A DNA stretch of 45,138 bases, taken from NCBI GenBank assembly GCA_963796225.1, contig CAWCLK010000040.1, forward strand, positions 1 through 45,138. The letters run 5' to 3'. A program made the translations under genes and the position numbers. The notes beneath the pieces were generated by a model that was not told the DNA's origin, did no database searches, and saw only the letters and a program-made list of their open reading frames with translations. Below are positions 9,283 to 17,301 of this stretch, piece by piece (the first letter of the stretch is position 1; every line of letters begins with the position of its first letter). The DNA comes from CAWCLK01 sp963796225. GTDB taxonomy: Bacteria > Actinomycetota > Nitriliruptoria > Nitriliruptorales > Nitriliruptoraceae.

Positions 9283-11030
9283 TCAGGGGTTGACGACGAC
9301 GGGGACCTCGACGCGTTGCTCGGTGAACCGGTCGAGGCCGACGACCAGCGTGATGACCCACTCGCCGGGCACCCCGAGGTCCCGGCCGTCGAGCTGCCAG
9401 TGCCCCGGCCCGGCGACGTAGGGCTCGCGCACGATCGGTCCGATGTCGCGGGCGGGCTGGGTCAGCTCGAGCTGCACGGAGTCGAGGTCGCTGACGGGCC
9501 GGCCGGTGTCGTCGAGGACGTAGAGGTGGATCTCGTTGCGGCCGACCCGGTTGGGGTCGACCACGAGGTTGAGCTGCATGTCGGTGTCGGGGATGGCCAC
9601 CAGCGTGTCGAAGGCGCCGGTGATGCCGGCCTCCTCGGCGGCGGGACGGAGGTTGACCAGGAACGCGGTCACACCGAGCACGGCCACGAGCACGCCGACC
9701 TCGAAGCGCACGGTGCGCCCGAGCCGGTGCCAGGCCAGCGACCCGATGCGGGCGCGGCGGTCGAGGTCGGGCGTGGCCGGGGCGTCGTCCTCGGTGGTGT
9801 CGACCGCCCCGCCGGCGGGGGCGGCGGCCGCAGTGATGGCGGGCACGAGCCGGCGGTTGTTGTAGGCGCCCACGAGAATGACGACGGCGACCAGCGCGAC
9901 CTTGACCAGCAGGGTCCACCCGAACTCGGTGCCGACCAGCGCGCGGGGCTGGCGGACCAGCGCCCACGACATCGCCGAGCCCGCGAGCGTCACGGCCACC
10001 AGCGACCAGGTCGCCACGCGCGAGTACCGGGCCACGACGTCGGCCGCGCCCACCGGGTCGTCCTCGCGCCGGCGCGTGCGGACCACGCCGGCCAGCACGA
10101 CGAGGCCGCCGAGCCATGCCGCGCCGGCCAGCAGGTGCACCGCGTCGCCGAGCACCATCACCCACGCCGGGTCGACCGTGCGGGTGTGCCCGTCGACCAG
10201 GAACGTGCCCAGCAGCACCAGACCGGCAAGGCCGGCGAGGTCACGGGTGCGGTCCCCGCCCCGCAACAGCACCAGGACGAGCACCGCGGCTCCGAGCCGC
10301 GCCAGCGCCCCGATCCCCACCGACGACCCGAGCGTCTCGGTCAGCACCCGCCCGGTGGTCAGCGCCTCGAGGCCGAGGCCGGAGGTCAGCATGGCCTGGA
10401 CGGGCACGACGACCACGGCGGCCACGGCCGCGGCGATCGCCCCGCGCCGGGCCCAGCGGTCGCCCCGGGTGCCGTTCGTCCTCCCGGCCGCCGCGGGCGA
10501 CGACGATCGACCACAGCAGCGCCCCGCCGAGCACCAGCGCCCCGAGGTAGCCCACCGCCCGTGCGACGCCGCCGACCACCGCGACGACGGTGTCCCCGCC
10601 ACCGGCGAAGATGGCCGCCAGGGTGGCATCGTCGACCGTGGCCCCGTCGCCGACCTGGAACGTGAACGCACCGCGGATCACGTGGCCGTCGGCCGAGGTG
10701 ACGCGGTAGGTCGCCACGTAGCTGCCGTCGCCGACGTCGTCGCGCAGCGCCACGGTCAGCTGTTCCGGGGCGGGGTGGGTCTGCTCGCCGGTGTCCACGC
10801 GCTCCCCGGCGGCGTCGAAGATCCGCAGCGCGCCCGTGGTCGAGGTCACCTCCTCGTTGAAGGTCCACGACACCTGCTCGGGGGCCTGCTCGACGGTCTG
10901 GCCGTCGAAGGGCGTGGACTCCTCCAGCGAGGCGTGGGCGTGGGCCGACGGGGCGGCCAGCACGAGCACGCACAGCGCCAGCAGGCCACCCAGCAGGGCG
11001 GCCGTCAGACGGGTGCGCGGTGCGGGTCAT
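9283..11030 (-). CDS. CopC-CopD fusion copper protein, two frame breaks
   Basis: Composite reading gives a signal peptide, a CopC domain beginning with the mature-end His motif AHAHASLEESTP, and a CopD polytopic domain (AVHLLAGAAWLGGLVVLAG). A C-terminal YtkA/FixH-like beta domain (MQLNLVVDPNRVGRNEIHLY) follows. Such fusions act in periplasmic copper binding and import or resistance. The most likely start, ATG 11030, overlaps the anti-sigma stop as ATGA. The signal peptide is in the next frame, implying an extra base within the first codons. A second break lies near 10490, after WSIVVARGG and before TNGTRGDRWARRG. Both shifts equal one extra base. Confidence 0.85.
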
Positions 11031-11635
11031 GCGGCCGCGGGGCGCAGGCTGGCCCGCCCCTGGTGGCGGTCGAGCGTCCACAGCAGGGCCGTGCCGCCGA
11101 TCTCGAGCAGGTGGGTGGTCTCGCGCAGCAGCGTGGTGGAGCCGGCCAGCAGGTCACCCAGCGACGTCAGGACGATGAGCCCGGCGACCACGGCGGCGAC
11201 GGGCAGCAGGCCGCCGGCCCGGGCGGGGCGCCGGGCCGCGACGAGGAAGCCGATCCCCAGCGCCACCTCGAAGATCCCGACCTCACGGGTCACGTGGGTG
11301 GCCAGCGCCCCGACGGCCAGCAGCGCCGGGCCGGCGAGGACGAGCTGGAGGACCCCGGCGAGGGCCAGCACGCCCCGCACCTGCCCGTACCGCGCCCGGG
11401 CACGCGCCGTGTCGGGGGTGTCCACGGCGGCGAGGATGGACGCGGTCAGGTCGGGGACCGCCTCGGCCGGGGCGACCCGGGTGCGGCGCGCGAGGTCGCC
11501 CAGCGCGGTCGCGAAGGCCGCGCACGCCCCGCAGGCCGCCAGGTGATCGTCGAGCTCGGCCGGGGCCAGACCGGTCGGCTCGCCGTCCGCGCGCGCGGAC
11601 AGCGCGTCGCGGACGGACTCGCAGGTGGCGGACAT
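11027..11635 (-). CDS. zinc-finger (zf-HC2) anti-sigma factor with membrane domain
   Basis: A 202-residue protein. The N-terminal ZAS-type motif H-x3-C-x2-C is present as HLAACGAC at about residues 30-40, which in this family binds zinc and clamps an ECF sigma factor. The C-terminal part has about four hydrophobic helices (from VRGVLALAGVLQLVLAG). It is divergent from the ECF sigma gene at 11750 and is the first gene of the copC-copD/ycnI operon. The simplest reading is that it controls that sigma factor in response to an envelope or metal signal. The sensory cue is inference. Confidence 0.85.
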   Translation of the reverse strand: MSATCESVRDALSARADGEPTGLAPAELDDHLAACGACAAFATALGDLARRTRVAPAEAVPDLTASILAAVDTPDTARARARYGQVRGVLALAGVLQLVLAGPALLAVGALATHVTREVGIFEVALGIGFLVAARRPARAGGLLPVAAVVAGLIVLTSLGDLLAGSTTLLRETTHLLEIGGTALLWTLDRHQGRASLRPAAA

Positions 11636-11665
11636 GGGCTGGCCTGTCGTCGGCTCGGGCAGGAG

Positions 11666-11691
11666 GTCGTGTGGGCCGGGCGGGTGGTTCC
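11666..11691 (-). promoter_or_regulatory. candidate ECF-type promoter for the anti-sigma/copper operon
   Basis: On the minus strand GGAACC (11691-11686) is followed after 16 nt by CGAC (11669-11666). This fits the GGAAC-N16/17-CGT/CGA shape common to ECF sigma promoters. It lies about 30 nt before the anti-sigma start at 11635, so autoregulation by the divergent sigma factor is plausible. Short motifs like this occur by chance in GC-rich DNA. Confidence 0.4.
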
Positions 11692-11749
11692 ACGGCCCCG
11701 CGCGGCGCGCAGTGACCGCACACCCCGTCCCGGCCGTACGCTGGGACCG

Positions 11750-12280
11750 GTGGACGAGCTGACGCACCTCCTGCTCCGCGCCGGCGAGGGTGACCGGCAG
11801 TCCCTGCATGCCTTCGTGCAGCGGACGCAGGCCGACGTGTGGCGGTTCTGCGCGCACCTGGTCGATCGCGGTGCCGCGGACGACCTCACCCAGGAGACCT
11901 ACGTGCGCGCGATGGGGTCGGTCCACCGCTTCCGCGCCGACGCCTCCGCACGCACCTGGCTGCTGTCGATCGCGCGGCGGACCTGCGCCGACGAGATCCG
12001 CCGGCGCCAGCGCCGGCGTCCGTGGGAGCGCCTGACCGACGAGCCGCCGGAGGTCGAGGTGCCCGACCCCAGCGACACCCACGACCTGCAGGCGCTGGTC
12101 GACGCGCTGGACCGCGACCGGCGCGCCGCGTTCGTGCTGACCCAGCAGCTCGGCCTGTCCTACGCCGAGGCGGCCGAGGCCCTCGAGGTCCCGATCGGCA
12201 CGATCCGGTCGCGGGTCGCCCGCGCCCGGGAGGACCTGGTCACGATGCTCGCGGAGCCGCCGGCCGCCGCGTCGGGGTGA
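11750..12280 (+). CDS. ECF-family RNA polymerase sigma factor
   Basis: A 176-residue sigma factor with only regions 2 and 4. Region 2 spans about residues 10-85 (DDLTQETYVRAMGSVHRF, then RTWLLSIARRTCADEIRRR, the -10 recognition helix). Region 4 spans about 105-165, with the helix-turn-helix LGLSYAEAAEALEVPIGT followed by IRSRVARAREDL. GTG 11750 is the best-placed start. It is divergent from its presumptive zinc-finger anti-sigma factor. Its last 41 nt overlap the convergent Ada-type gene. Confidence 0.92.
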   Translation: MDELTHLLLRAGEGDRQSLHAFVQRTQADVWRFCAHLVDRGAADDLTQETYVRAMGSVHRFRADASARTWLLSIARRTCADEIRRRQRRRPWERLTDEPPEVEVPDPSDTHDLQALVDALDRDRRAAFVLTQQLGLSYAEAAEALEVPIGTIRSRVARAREDLVTMLAEPPAAASG

Positions 12281-13124
12281 CCTGCCCGTCGTGCCGGGCG
12301 GCCTCCAGCGCCAGCAGCCGGCGCTTGCGCGCGACGCCCCACCGGTAGCCGGACAGCGCCCCGCTCGACCGCAGCACCCGGTGGCACGGCACGAGCACGG
12401 CGAGGCGGTTCGCCCCCACCGCGCTGGCGACGGCCCGGGCCGCCTCAGGGCGGCCGATCGCACGCGCCAGCGCCCCGTACGACGTGGTGGTGCCCTCGGG
12501 CAGCGCCAGCAGCGCCTGCCACACCTGCACCTGGAGGTTCGTGCCGCTGACGAGCACGGCAAGCGGGGCGTCCTCCTCCGTCTCGCCGAACACCCGCGCC
12601 GCCACCTCGGCGGTCGCGTCGGGGTCCTCGACCAACGTGGCCGCGGGCCAGCGGTCGCGCAGGTCCGCAGCAGCCTCGTCCGGGTCGTCCACGAAGGCGA
12701 GGTGGCACACGCCCCGCTCGGTGGTCCCGACCAGCACCGGGCCGAACGGGGTGGGGTGGATCCCGGTGCGGATCGTCATGCCCTCGCCCCGCCGTCGGGC
12801 CTGCCCCGGGGTCACCGCGTGGACGGTCACCATCAGGTCGTGCAGCCGCCCCGGCGACGACAGCCCGCTGACGTGGGCCGCGTCGAGGACGGGCAGCTGG
12901 TCCTCGACCAGCAGGCGCCCCGCGGTGGCCGCGGTCAGGGCCTGCACGTACTGCTTGGGGGACACGCCGGCCCAGCGGGTGAACACCCGCTGCAGGTGCC
13001 CGGGGCTCATCCCCACGTGGGCCGCGAGCTGCTCCAGCGTGGGCTGGGAGCCCGCGTGCTCGTCGAGCCAGGCGATGGCCTCGGCCACGAGCTCGTGGTG
13101 CGCATCGGCGGTCGTCGGGGTCAC
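12240..13124 (-). CDS. ada: AraC-type regulator fused to O6-methylguanine-DNA methyltransferase
   Basis: The 294-residue product has an AraC helix-turn-helix domain (about 1-105; LEQLAAHVGMSPGHLQRVF and a second HTH) joined to an MGMT domain (about 110-285). The methyl-acceptor motif VPCHRV contains C247, and NRLAVLVPCHR and SGYRWG are typical of Ogt/Ada-C. It repairs O6-alkylguanine by irreversible transfer to that Cys. Full-length E. coli Ada also has an N-terminal zinc domain that repairs phosphotriesters; that domain is missing here, so the usual activating methylation cannot occur on this chain. GTG 13124 is the chosen start. The 3' end overlaps the sigma gene. Confidence 0.9.
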   Translation of the reverse strand: MTPTTADAHHELVAEAIAWLDEHAGSQPTLEQLAAHVGMSPGHLQRVFTRWAGVSPKQYVQALTAATAGRLLVEDQLPVLDAAHVSGLSSPGRLHDLMVTVHAVTPGQARRRGEGMTIRTGIHPTPFGPVLVGTTERGVCHLAFVDDPDEAAADLRDRWPAATLVEDPDATAEVAARVFGETEEDAPLAVLVSGTNLQVQVWQALLALPEGTTTSYGALARAIGRPEAARAVASAVGANRLAVLVPCHRVLRSSGALSGYRWGVARKRRLLALEAARHDGQVTPTRRPAAPRAS

Positions 13125-13247
13125 CGGTGGGCCTCGGGTCGGGGGGTGGACCCCCACGATGCCTGCTCGCGGCCCGCCGCGCGACCCGGATCGTGCGCGG
13201 GCCGGCCGACCGACGTGGCACCCTGCGGACGAACGAGGAGGTGCCGG

Positions 13248-13904
13248 GTGGAACGCGCCCGAGCGGTGGGCCCGCCCCTGCGGGTCGTGGTGGTCGACGA
13301 CCACGAGGTCGTCCGATCCGGCCTGCGCGCCGAGCTGGTGGCCCGCCGGGTCGAGGTCGTGGGCGAGGCCGCCACCGTCGACGAGGCGGTGGCCGCCGTC
13401 CGCCAGCACCGCCCCGACGTCCTGGTGCTGGACGTGCGCCTGCCCGGCGGCGGGGCGCCGGCGGTCCTGGCCGCGCTCGGCGAGGACGCCCCGCCGACGC
13501 TTGCCGTGTCGGCCTCCGACGAACGCGACGACGTGGTCCGCACGGTCGTGGCCGGGGCGTCCGGCTACCTGCTCAAGACCGCTCCCGTCGACGAGATCGT
13601 CGCGGCGATCCGGGCCACCCACGACGGCGAGCCGGTGTTCTCGGCCGAGCTCGCCGGCCACCTGCTCGAGCTCGACCTGTCGGACGCCATCGAGGACCCG
13701 GAGTGGGAGGCGCTGACCGACCGGGAGCGCGAGGTGCTGCGGCTCCTCGCCCGCGGTCACCCCTACCGCCGGATCGGTGAGCAGCTGCACGTGGCCGAGA
13801 AGACGGTCGAGACCCACGTCCGCAACATCCTGCGCAAGCTGCAGCTGACCAACCGCCACGAGGCGGCGCGGTGGGCGATCGACCGCGGGTTCGACTCGGC
13901 CTGA
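13248..13904 (+). CDS. NarL/LuxR-family response regulator
   Basis: A 218-residue response regulator. The receiver domain has the acidic pocket VDDHE, phospho-acceptor Asp in LVLDVRLPGG, and Lys in GYLLKTAPVDE. The C-terminal LuxR-type HTH is LTDREREVLRLLARGHP..IGEQLHVAEKTVETHVRNI. GTG 13248 follows GAGGAG at 13235-13240. A NarL-type partner, a HisKA_3 histidine kinase, lies at 17302 on the same strand but is separated by three membrane-protein genes. The 20-bp repeats at 13918 and 15402 could be its operators. Confidence 0.92.
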   Translation: MERARAVGPPLRVVVVDDHEVVRSGLRAELVARRVEVVGEAATVDEAVAAVRQHRPDVLVLDVRLPGGGAPAVLAALGEDAPPTLAVSASDERDDVVRTVVAGASGYLLKTAPVDEIVAAIRATHDGEPVFSAELAGHLLELDLSDAIEDPEWEALTDREREVLRLLARGHPYRRIGEQLHVAEKTVETHVRNILRKLQLTNRHEAARWAIDRGFDSA

Positions 13905-13917
13905 ACCGGATCGGGGA

Positions 13918-13937
13918 CGTCCGGGGCATCCCTGACG
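13918..13937. repeat. 20-bp direct repeat, copy 1 (upstream of 13996)
   Basis: CGTCCGGGGCATCCCTGACG occurs here and again, identically, at 15402-15421. Both copies are intergenic, about 50-60 nt upstream of a membrane-protein start codon. A promoter or operator role, perhaps for the adjacent response regulator, is inferred. Confidence 0.6.
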
Positions 13938-13995
13938 ATCCGTGGCCGTCCTCGGGCGATGGTGGTCTCGTCACCGAGACGCGAGGTCAACCACC

Positions 13996-15078
13996 GTGAA
14001 CGCCCCCGCCCCCACTGACCCGACCGAGGCCCAGCCATCGCGGCGGGGCCCCGCACCGATCGATCCCACCGCGGACCCGCAGGCCGCGGCCGCACCGCAC
14101 GACCCGCCGCCCCCGCCGCCGCCGACCGGCCCGCCGCTGGGCGCGCCCCGCACCGCACGACCACCGCGTCGTCCGTGGCGTGACCGGCTGCCGGAGGTCG
14201 TCGCCACGATCGGCGCCGGCCTGGTCCTGCTGGCCCTGGCCGGCTGGGTGTCGTCGTCCTGGCAGCTGCTGGACGCCTACGGGCAGGCCGTCGCGCTGGC
14301 CGCGGCATCGGCGGCCCTGACGGTCGCCGGGCTGTGGGCCGACCAGTCGGGGCGCCGCACCTTCACCGCCCTCGTCCCGCTGGTGTGGGCCACCGGCACC
14401 GCCGTGCTCGTCGCGGCCGTGCACGTCGCCCTGGTCACCGCGATGCCGGAGACCGCCCGCATCGCCATCGCCCTGGCCGGGACCGCCGGCGTGGCACACG
14501 CCGCCGCGCTGTGGCGCCGCCGCCCCGACGCCGTCCTGAGCCAGGTGGCCACGGTGGCCGCTGCCGTGTTCGCCGCCGGCCCCATCGGCACCGCCCTGGC
14601 CGACCGCTTCGAGGCGTCCCTGCTGCCCGAGCTCGTCCGTCCGCTGGCCGGGCTGGTCGACCCGACCGTCGCCACCGACGCGTTCCTCGTGGTCGCCCTG
14701 GCCCACCTCGCCATCGCCGTCGCGTGGCTCGGCCTCGGCCGGGTCCTGAGCGGGCGCCCCGCCCACGTCGCCCGCATCGGTGGGTCGGCACTGATCGGCT
14801 ACGCCGCGATGGAGCTCAACGTGCTGGAGCTGCCGATGGGCGCCGTCCTGGCCCTGCTCGTCGTGCTCGGCTACCTGATCGCCGGCATCGTGCTCGACGA
14901 CGTCTTCCTGGTCGTGGTGGGCACCGTCGGCGCCCTCGCCACGGGCGTGAAGGTCATCTGGTCGCTGTTCAGCGGCGAGGTCGCGGTCACCCTGACCGTC
15001 TTCGCCGCGGGGCTGGCCATGCTGGCCTGGGCCTACCGCCAGGCGGGCCGTCGCGACCGCCACACCCCCGCCACCTGA
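13996..15078 (+). CDS. uncharacterised polytopic membrane protein with Pro-rich N-terminus
   Basis: A 360-residue protein of unknown function. The first ~65 residues are Pro/Ala-rich and cytoplasmic-looking (PHDPPPPPPPTGPP). About ten hydrophobic helices follow, starting with LPEVVATIGAGLVLLALAGW. The layout resembles DUF2157-like membrane proteins, but I cannot confirm a family. GTG 13996 is chosen because the frame upstream crosses the 20-bp repeat and has no protein character. It is followed by a strong hairpin at 15112. Confidence 0.7.
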   Translation: MNAPAPTDPTEAQPSRRGPAPIDPTADPQAAAAPHDPPPPPPPTGPPLGAPRTARPPRRPWRDRLPEVVATIGAGLVLLALAGWVSSSWQLLDAYGQAVALAAASAALTVAGLWADQSGRRTFTALVPLVWATGTAVLVAAVHVALVTAMPETARIAIALAGTAGVAHAAALWRRRPDAVLSQVATVAAAVFAAGPIGTALADRFEASLLPELVRPLAGLVDPTVATDAFLVVALAHLAIAVAWLGLGRVLSGRPAHVARIGGSALIGYAAMELNVLELPMGAVLALLVVLGYLIAGIVLDDVFLVVVGTVGALATGVKVIWSLFSGEVAVTLTVFAAGLAMLAWAYRQAGRRDRHTPAT

Positions 15079-15111
15079 CCGGTCCGGCCCCGCGGCCGAA
15101 CCGCGCACCTC

Positions 15112-15143
15112 GACGTCCGGCCCCCGCTCGGGGGCCGGACGTC
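15112..15143 (+). terminator. strong hairpin after the membrane-protein gene
   Basis: A perfect 14-bp stem, GACGTCCGGCCCCC at 15112-15125 and its complement at 15130-15143, encloses a 4-nt loop GCTC. It lies 34 nt after the stop at 15078 and before the small gene at 15214. No T-tract follows, as is common for terminators in high-GC actinobacteria. Confidence 0.7.
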
Positions 15144-15213
15144 CACTGTGCCGGGAGGACTGCGCTGCCGACATGTCGAACACCACTCGGTACGCGACTC
15201 GTGGGGGCACACC

Positions 15214-15384
15214 ATGATCGACGCCATCGCCATCGTCCTGCTGCTGGCCACCGCCGCCACCTGGCTGTGGCTCGCCACCCCGCAGGTGGTCCGGGCCTGG
15301 CTCGGGGTGGCCCGCGAGCTCGACCCCAGCACCGCCACCCAGCACGCCGTGCTGTTCGCCCCGACCGTGGGCAGCCAGTCGTAG
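15214..15384 (+). CDS. small membrane protein of unknown function
   Basis: A 56-residue open frame from ATG 15214 with one N-terminal hydrophobic helix (MIDAIAIVLLLATAATWLWL) and a short polar C-terminus. The frame extends upstream through non-protein-like sequence. No family is recognised. It lies between the 15112 hairpin and the second 20-bp repeat, so it may be a monocistronic unit. Codon use resembles the neighbours, but a protein this short could be spurious. Confidence 0.5.
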   Translation: MIDAIAIVLLLATAATWLWLATPQVVRAWLGVARELDPSTATQHAVLFAPTVGSQS

Positions 15385-15401
15385 CCCACCGGCATCGACC
15401 G

Positions 15402-15421
15402 CGTCCGGGGCATCCCTGACG
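15402..15421. repeat. 20-bp direct repeat, copy 2 (upstream of 15471)
   Basis: Identical to 13918-13937. It ends 49 nt before the GTG start of the MFS-PlsC fusion gene, about the same distance as copy 1 from its downstream gene. Confidence 0.6.
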
Positions 15422-15447
15422 CCATCGCGTCCCCCGCGGCGGAGGAT

Positions 15448-15463
15448 CTCCTCAATCGAGGAG
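15448..15463 (+). promoter_or_regulatory. hairpin that would pair with the ribosome-binding site of the MFS-PlsC gene
   Basis: CTCCTC (15448-15453), loop AATC, and GAGGAG (15458-15463) form a perfect 6-bp stem. The right arm is the Shine-Dalgarno sequence for GTG 15471. In the transcript the site could be occluded, giving translational control. This is inference from sequence only. Confidence 0.4.
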
Positions 15464-15470
15464 GCCCGCC

Positions 15471-17243
15471 GTGCCCGCCCTGCTCCGTCATCCCGTCGCC
15501 CGTGTCGTCACCGCCACCGCCCTGATCGGGTCGCTGGCCGACTGGACCCTGTTCGCCACCCTGGTCGTCACCGTCGACCGGCTGCTGGGGGGCGGTCCCT
15601 GGGCCACCGCGCTGGTCCTGCTCGTCCGCATCGTCCCGGGCGTGCTGTTCGCCCCCCTCGCCGCCCGTCGGGTCGACGGGGCGGACCTGCGCACCACGCT
15701 GCGACGCCACGAGCTGCTGCGGGTCGGTGCCGTGGCCACGCTGCTCGGTGCGGCCGTCCTGCGCTCCCTGCCGCTGGCCGTGACCGGCCTGGTCGCCCTC
15801 GAGTTCGCCGCCGCGATGCAGGCCGCCGCCCGCGAGTCGACGATCTCCCGCCACGTGCCCCCGGCCGCCTTCACCGCGCTGAACACCGCGACGGCGGTGC
15901 TCGCCTACGGGATGCTGCCGGTCGGTCCGCTGGTCGTCGCGTTCGGCGGCGCGGTGGCCGGCTGGACCGTCGCGCTGGCGGGGTACACGACGCTGGTCGT
16001 GGCCTACCGCCGCTGGCTGGTGCTCGACGCCCAGGACCACGAGGCGGCGAGCAGCGGCGTCTCCCGCCCCGCCGACGTCGCCAGCACCACCGCCGCCACG
16101 TCCGACGCCACGTCGTGGCGCCGGGTCACCGTCGCCGCCGCGCTCGGCGTCGTCCCGGCCGTGGCGCTGTTCGCGGTCGGGCCGACCTTCGCGGGTGCCT
16201 GGCTCGGTGACCGCACCGCGACCGCACCGCTGTACGCGGTGGTCCTGGGTGGCGGGGCCGTCGGGTTCGCGCTGGCCAACCTCCGCCGTGCCCGCGCCGA
16301 CCTGGCCATGGCCGTCGCCGCCGCGGGACTGCTCGTCGCCGCGGCCGGGGCGTGGATCCCGGGCCTCGCCCTGCTCGGGGTCGGGGCCGGCGCCGCCTAC
16401 CTCGACCTGCAGACCCGGCTGCAGCACGCCGCGACCGACCCCAGCCAGTTCGCGCGGGCCTTCGCCATCCTCAAGGGCGCCAGCGCCGTGGCCGTCGGCG
16501 GGTCCCCGGCCCTGGTCGCGCTCGCCGGTCCGCGGGGCGTGCTGCTCGCCGGGGCGTGCTCGGCGGTGGTCGGGGCGGCGCTGGCGAGCCCCGCCCCGTC
16601 CCGGCTGGCCCGTCGCGCCGTGCGTGGCCTGCTCCGCTGGGTCGCCGGGCGGGTCCTGGACCTCGAGGTCGACGCCCACGCGCCCCGCGTCACCGGCCCG
16701 GCGGTCGTCGTCTCGAACCACCCGCACTGGCTCGACGGCGTGGTCGCGCTGCTCGCCGACGACGACCTGCGCCCCGTCGCCCGGCGCCAGCGCCACCTCG
16801 GGGCGCGGATCGGGATCTGGGCCGCCGACGCCGTGGTCACCACACGTCCGGCGGACCCCGATGCCGGCCCGACGGGGCCGCGGCGCCCCGCCTTCGCCGA
16901 GGCGGCCGCGCACCTGCGCGGCGGCGGCCGCATCTGGCTGGCCCCCGAGGGCGGGGCGCACACCGGCACGACGCTGCGTCCGCCCCGTTCCGGCGCCGTG
17001 CGGATGGCCCACCTGGCCGGGGCGCCGATCCAGCCGCTGGCGATCCGGTGGGCCGACCACCGCACCGGACCGGCGTTGCACCGCTGGCGCCCGTGGGCCC
17101 GGCGATGCGTCCGGGTGACCTGGGGCACGCCCGTCGTGACCACCGGCGACGTCGCCGCCGACAACGACCGCATGATGGCGGCGCTGGCGGCGGCCACCGG
17201 GATGGACCGGCCCGCCCCGACGCCCGTGCCCGCCGCGGCCTGA
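15471..17243 (+). CDS. MFS transporter fused to PlsC-type acyltransferase
   Basis: The 590-residue product joins a 10-12 helix MFS-like transporter (about 1-385) to a glycerolipid acyltransferase domain (about 390-580). The acyltransferase has the HX4D catalytic motif as NHPHWLDG near residue 416 and the APEGG substrate motif near residue 491. In proteobacteria the MFS lysophospholipid flippase LplT works with the acyltransferase Aas, and fusions are known. A role in importing and re-acylating lysophospholipid follows by analogy. No acyl-ACP/CoA synthetase domain is attached. GTG 15471 follows GAGGAGG. Confidence 0.85.
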   Translation: MPALLRHPVARVVTATALIGSLADWTLFATLVVTVDRLLGGGPWATALVLLVRIVPGVLFAPLAARRVDGADLRTTLRRHELLRVGAVATLLGAAVLRSLPLAVTGLVALEFAAAMQAAARESTISRHVPPAAFTALNTATAVLAYGMLPVGPLVVAFGGAVAGWTVALAGYTTLVVAYRRWLVLDAQDHEAASSGVSRPADVASTTAATSDATSWRRVTVAAALGVVPAVALFAVGPTFAGAWLGDRTATAPLYAVVLGGGAVGFALANLRRARADLAMAVAAAGLLVAAAGAWIPGLALLGVGAGAAYLDLQTRLQHAATDPSQFARAFAILKGASAVAVGGSPALVALAGPRGVLLAGACSAVVGAALASPAPSRLARRAVRGLLRWVAGRVLDLEVDAHAPRVTGPAVVVSNHPHWLDGVVALLADDDLRPVARRQRHLGARIGIWAADAVVTTRPADPDAGPTGPRRPAFAEAAAHLRGGGRIWLAPEGGAHTGTTLRPPRSGAVRMAHLAGAPIQPLAIRWADHRTGPALHRWRPWARRCVRVTWGTPVVTTGDVAADNDRMMAALAAATGMDRPAPTPVPAAA

Positions 17244-17301
17244 CCGTGGCGGCCCGTCCCCGGTGGTGGCCCGCGCCCCGACGGGGCGCGACACTGCGGC
17301 C

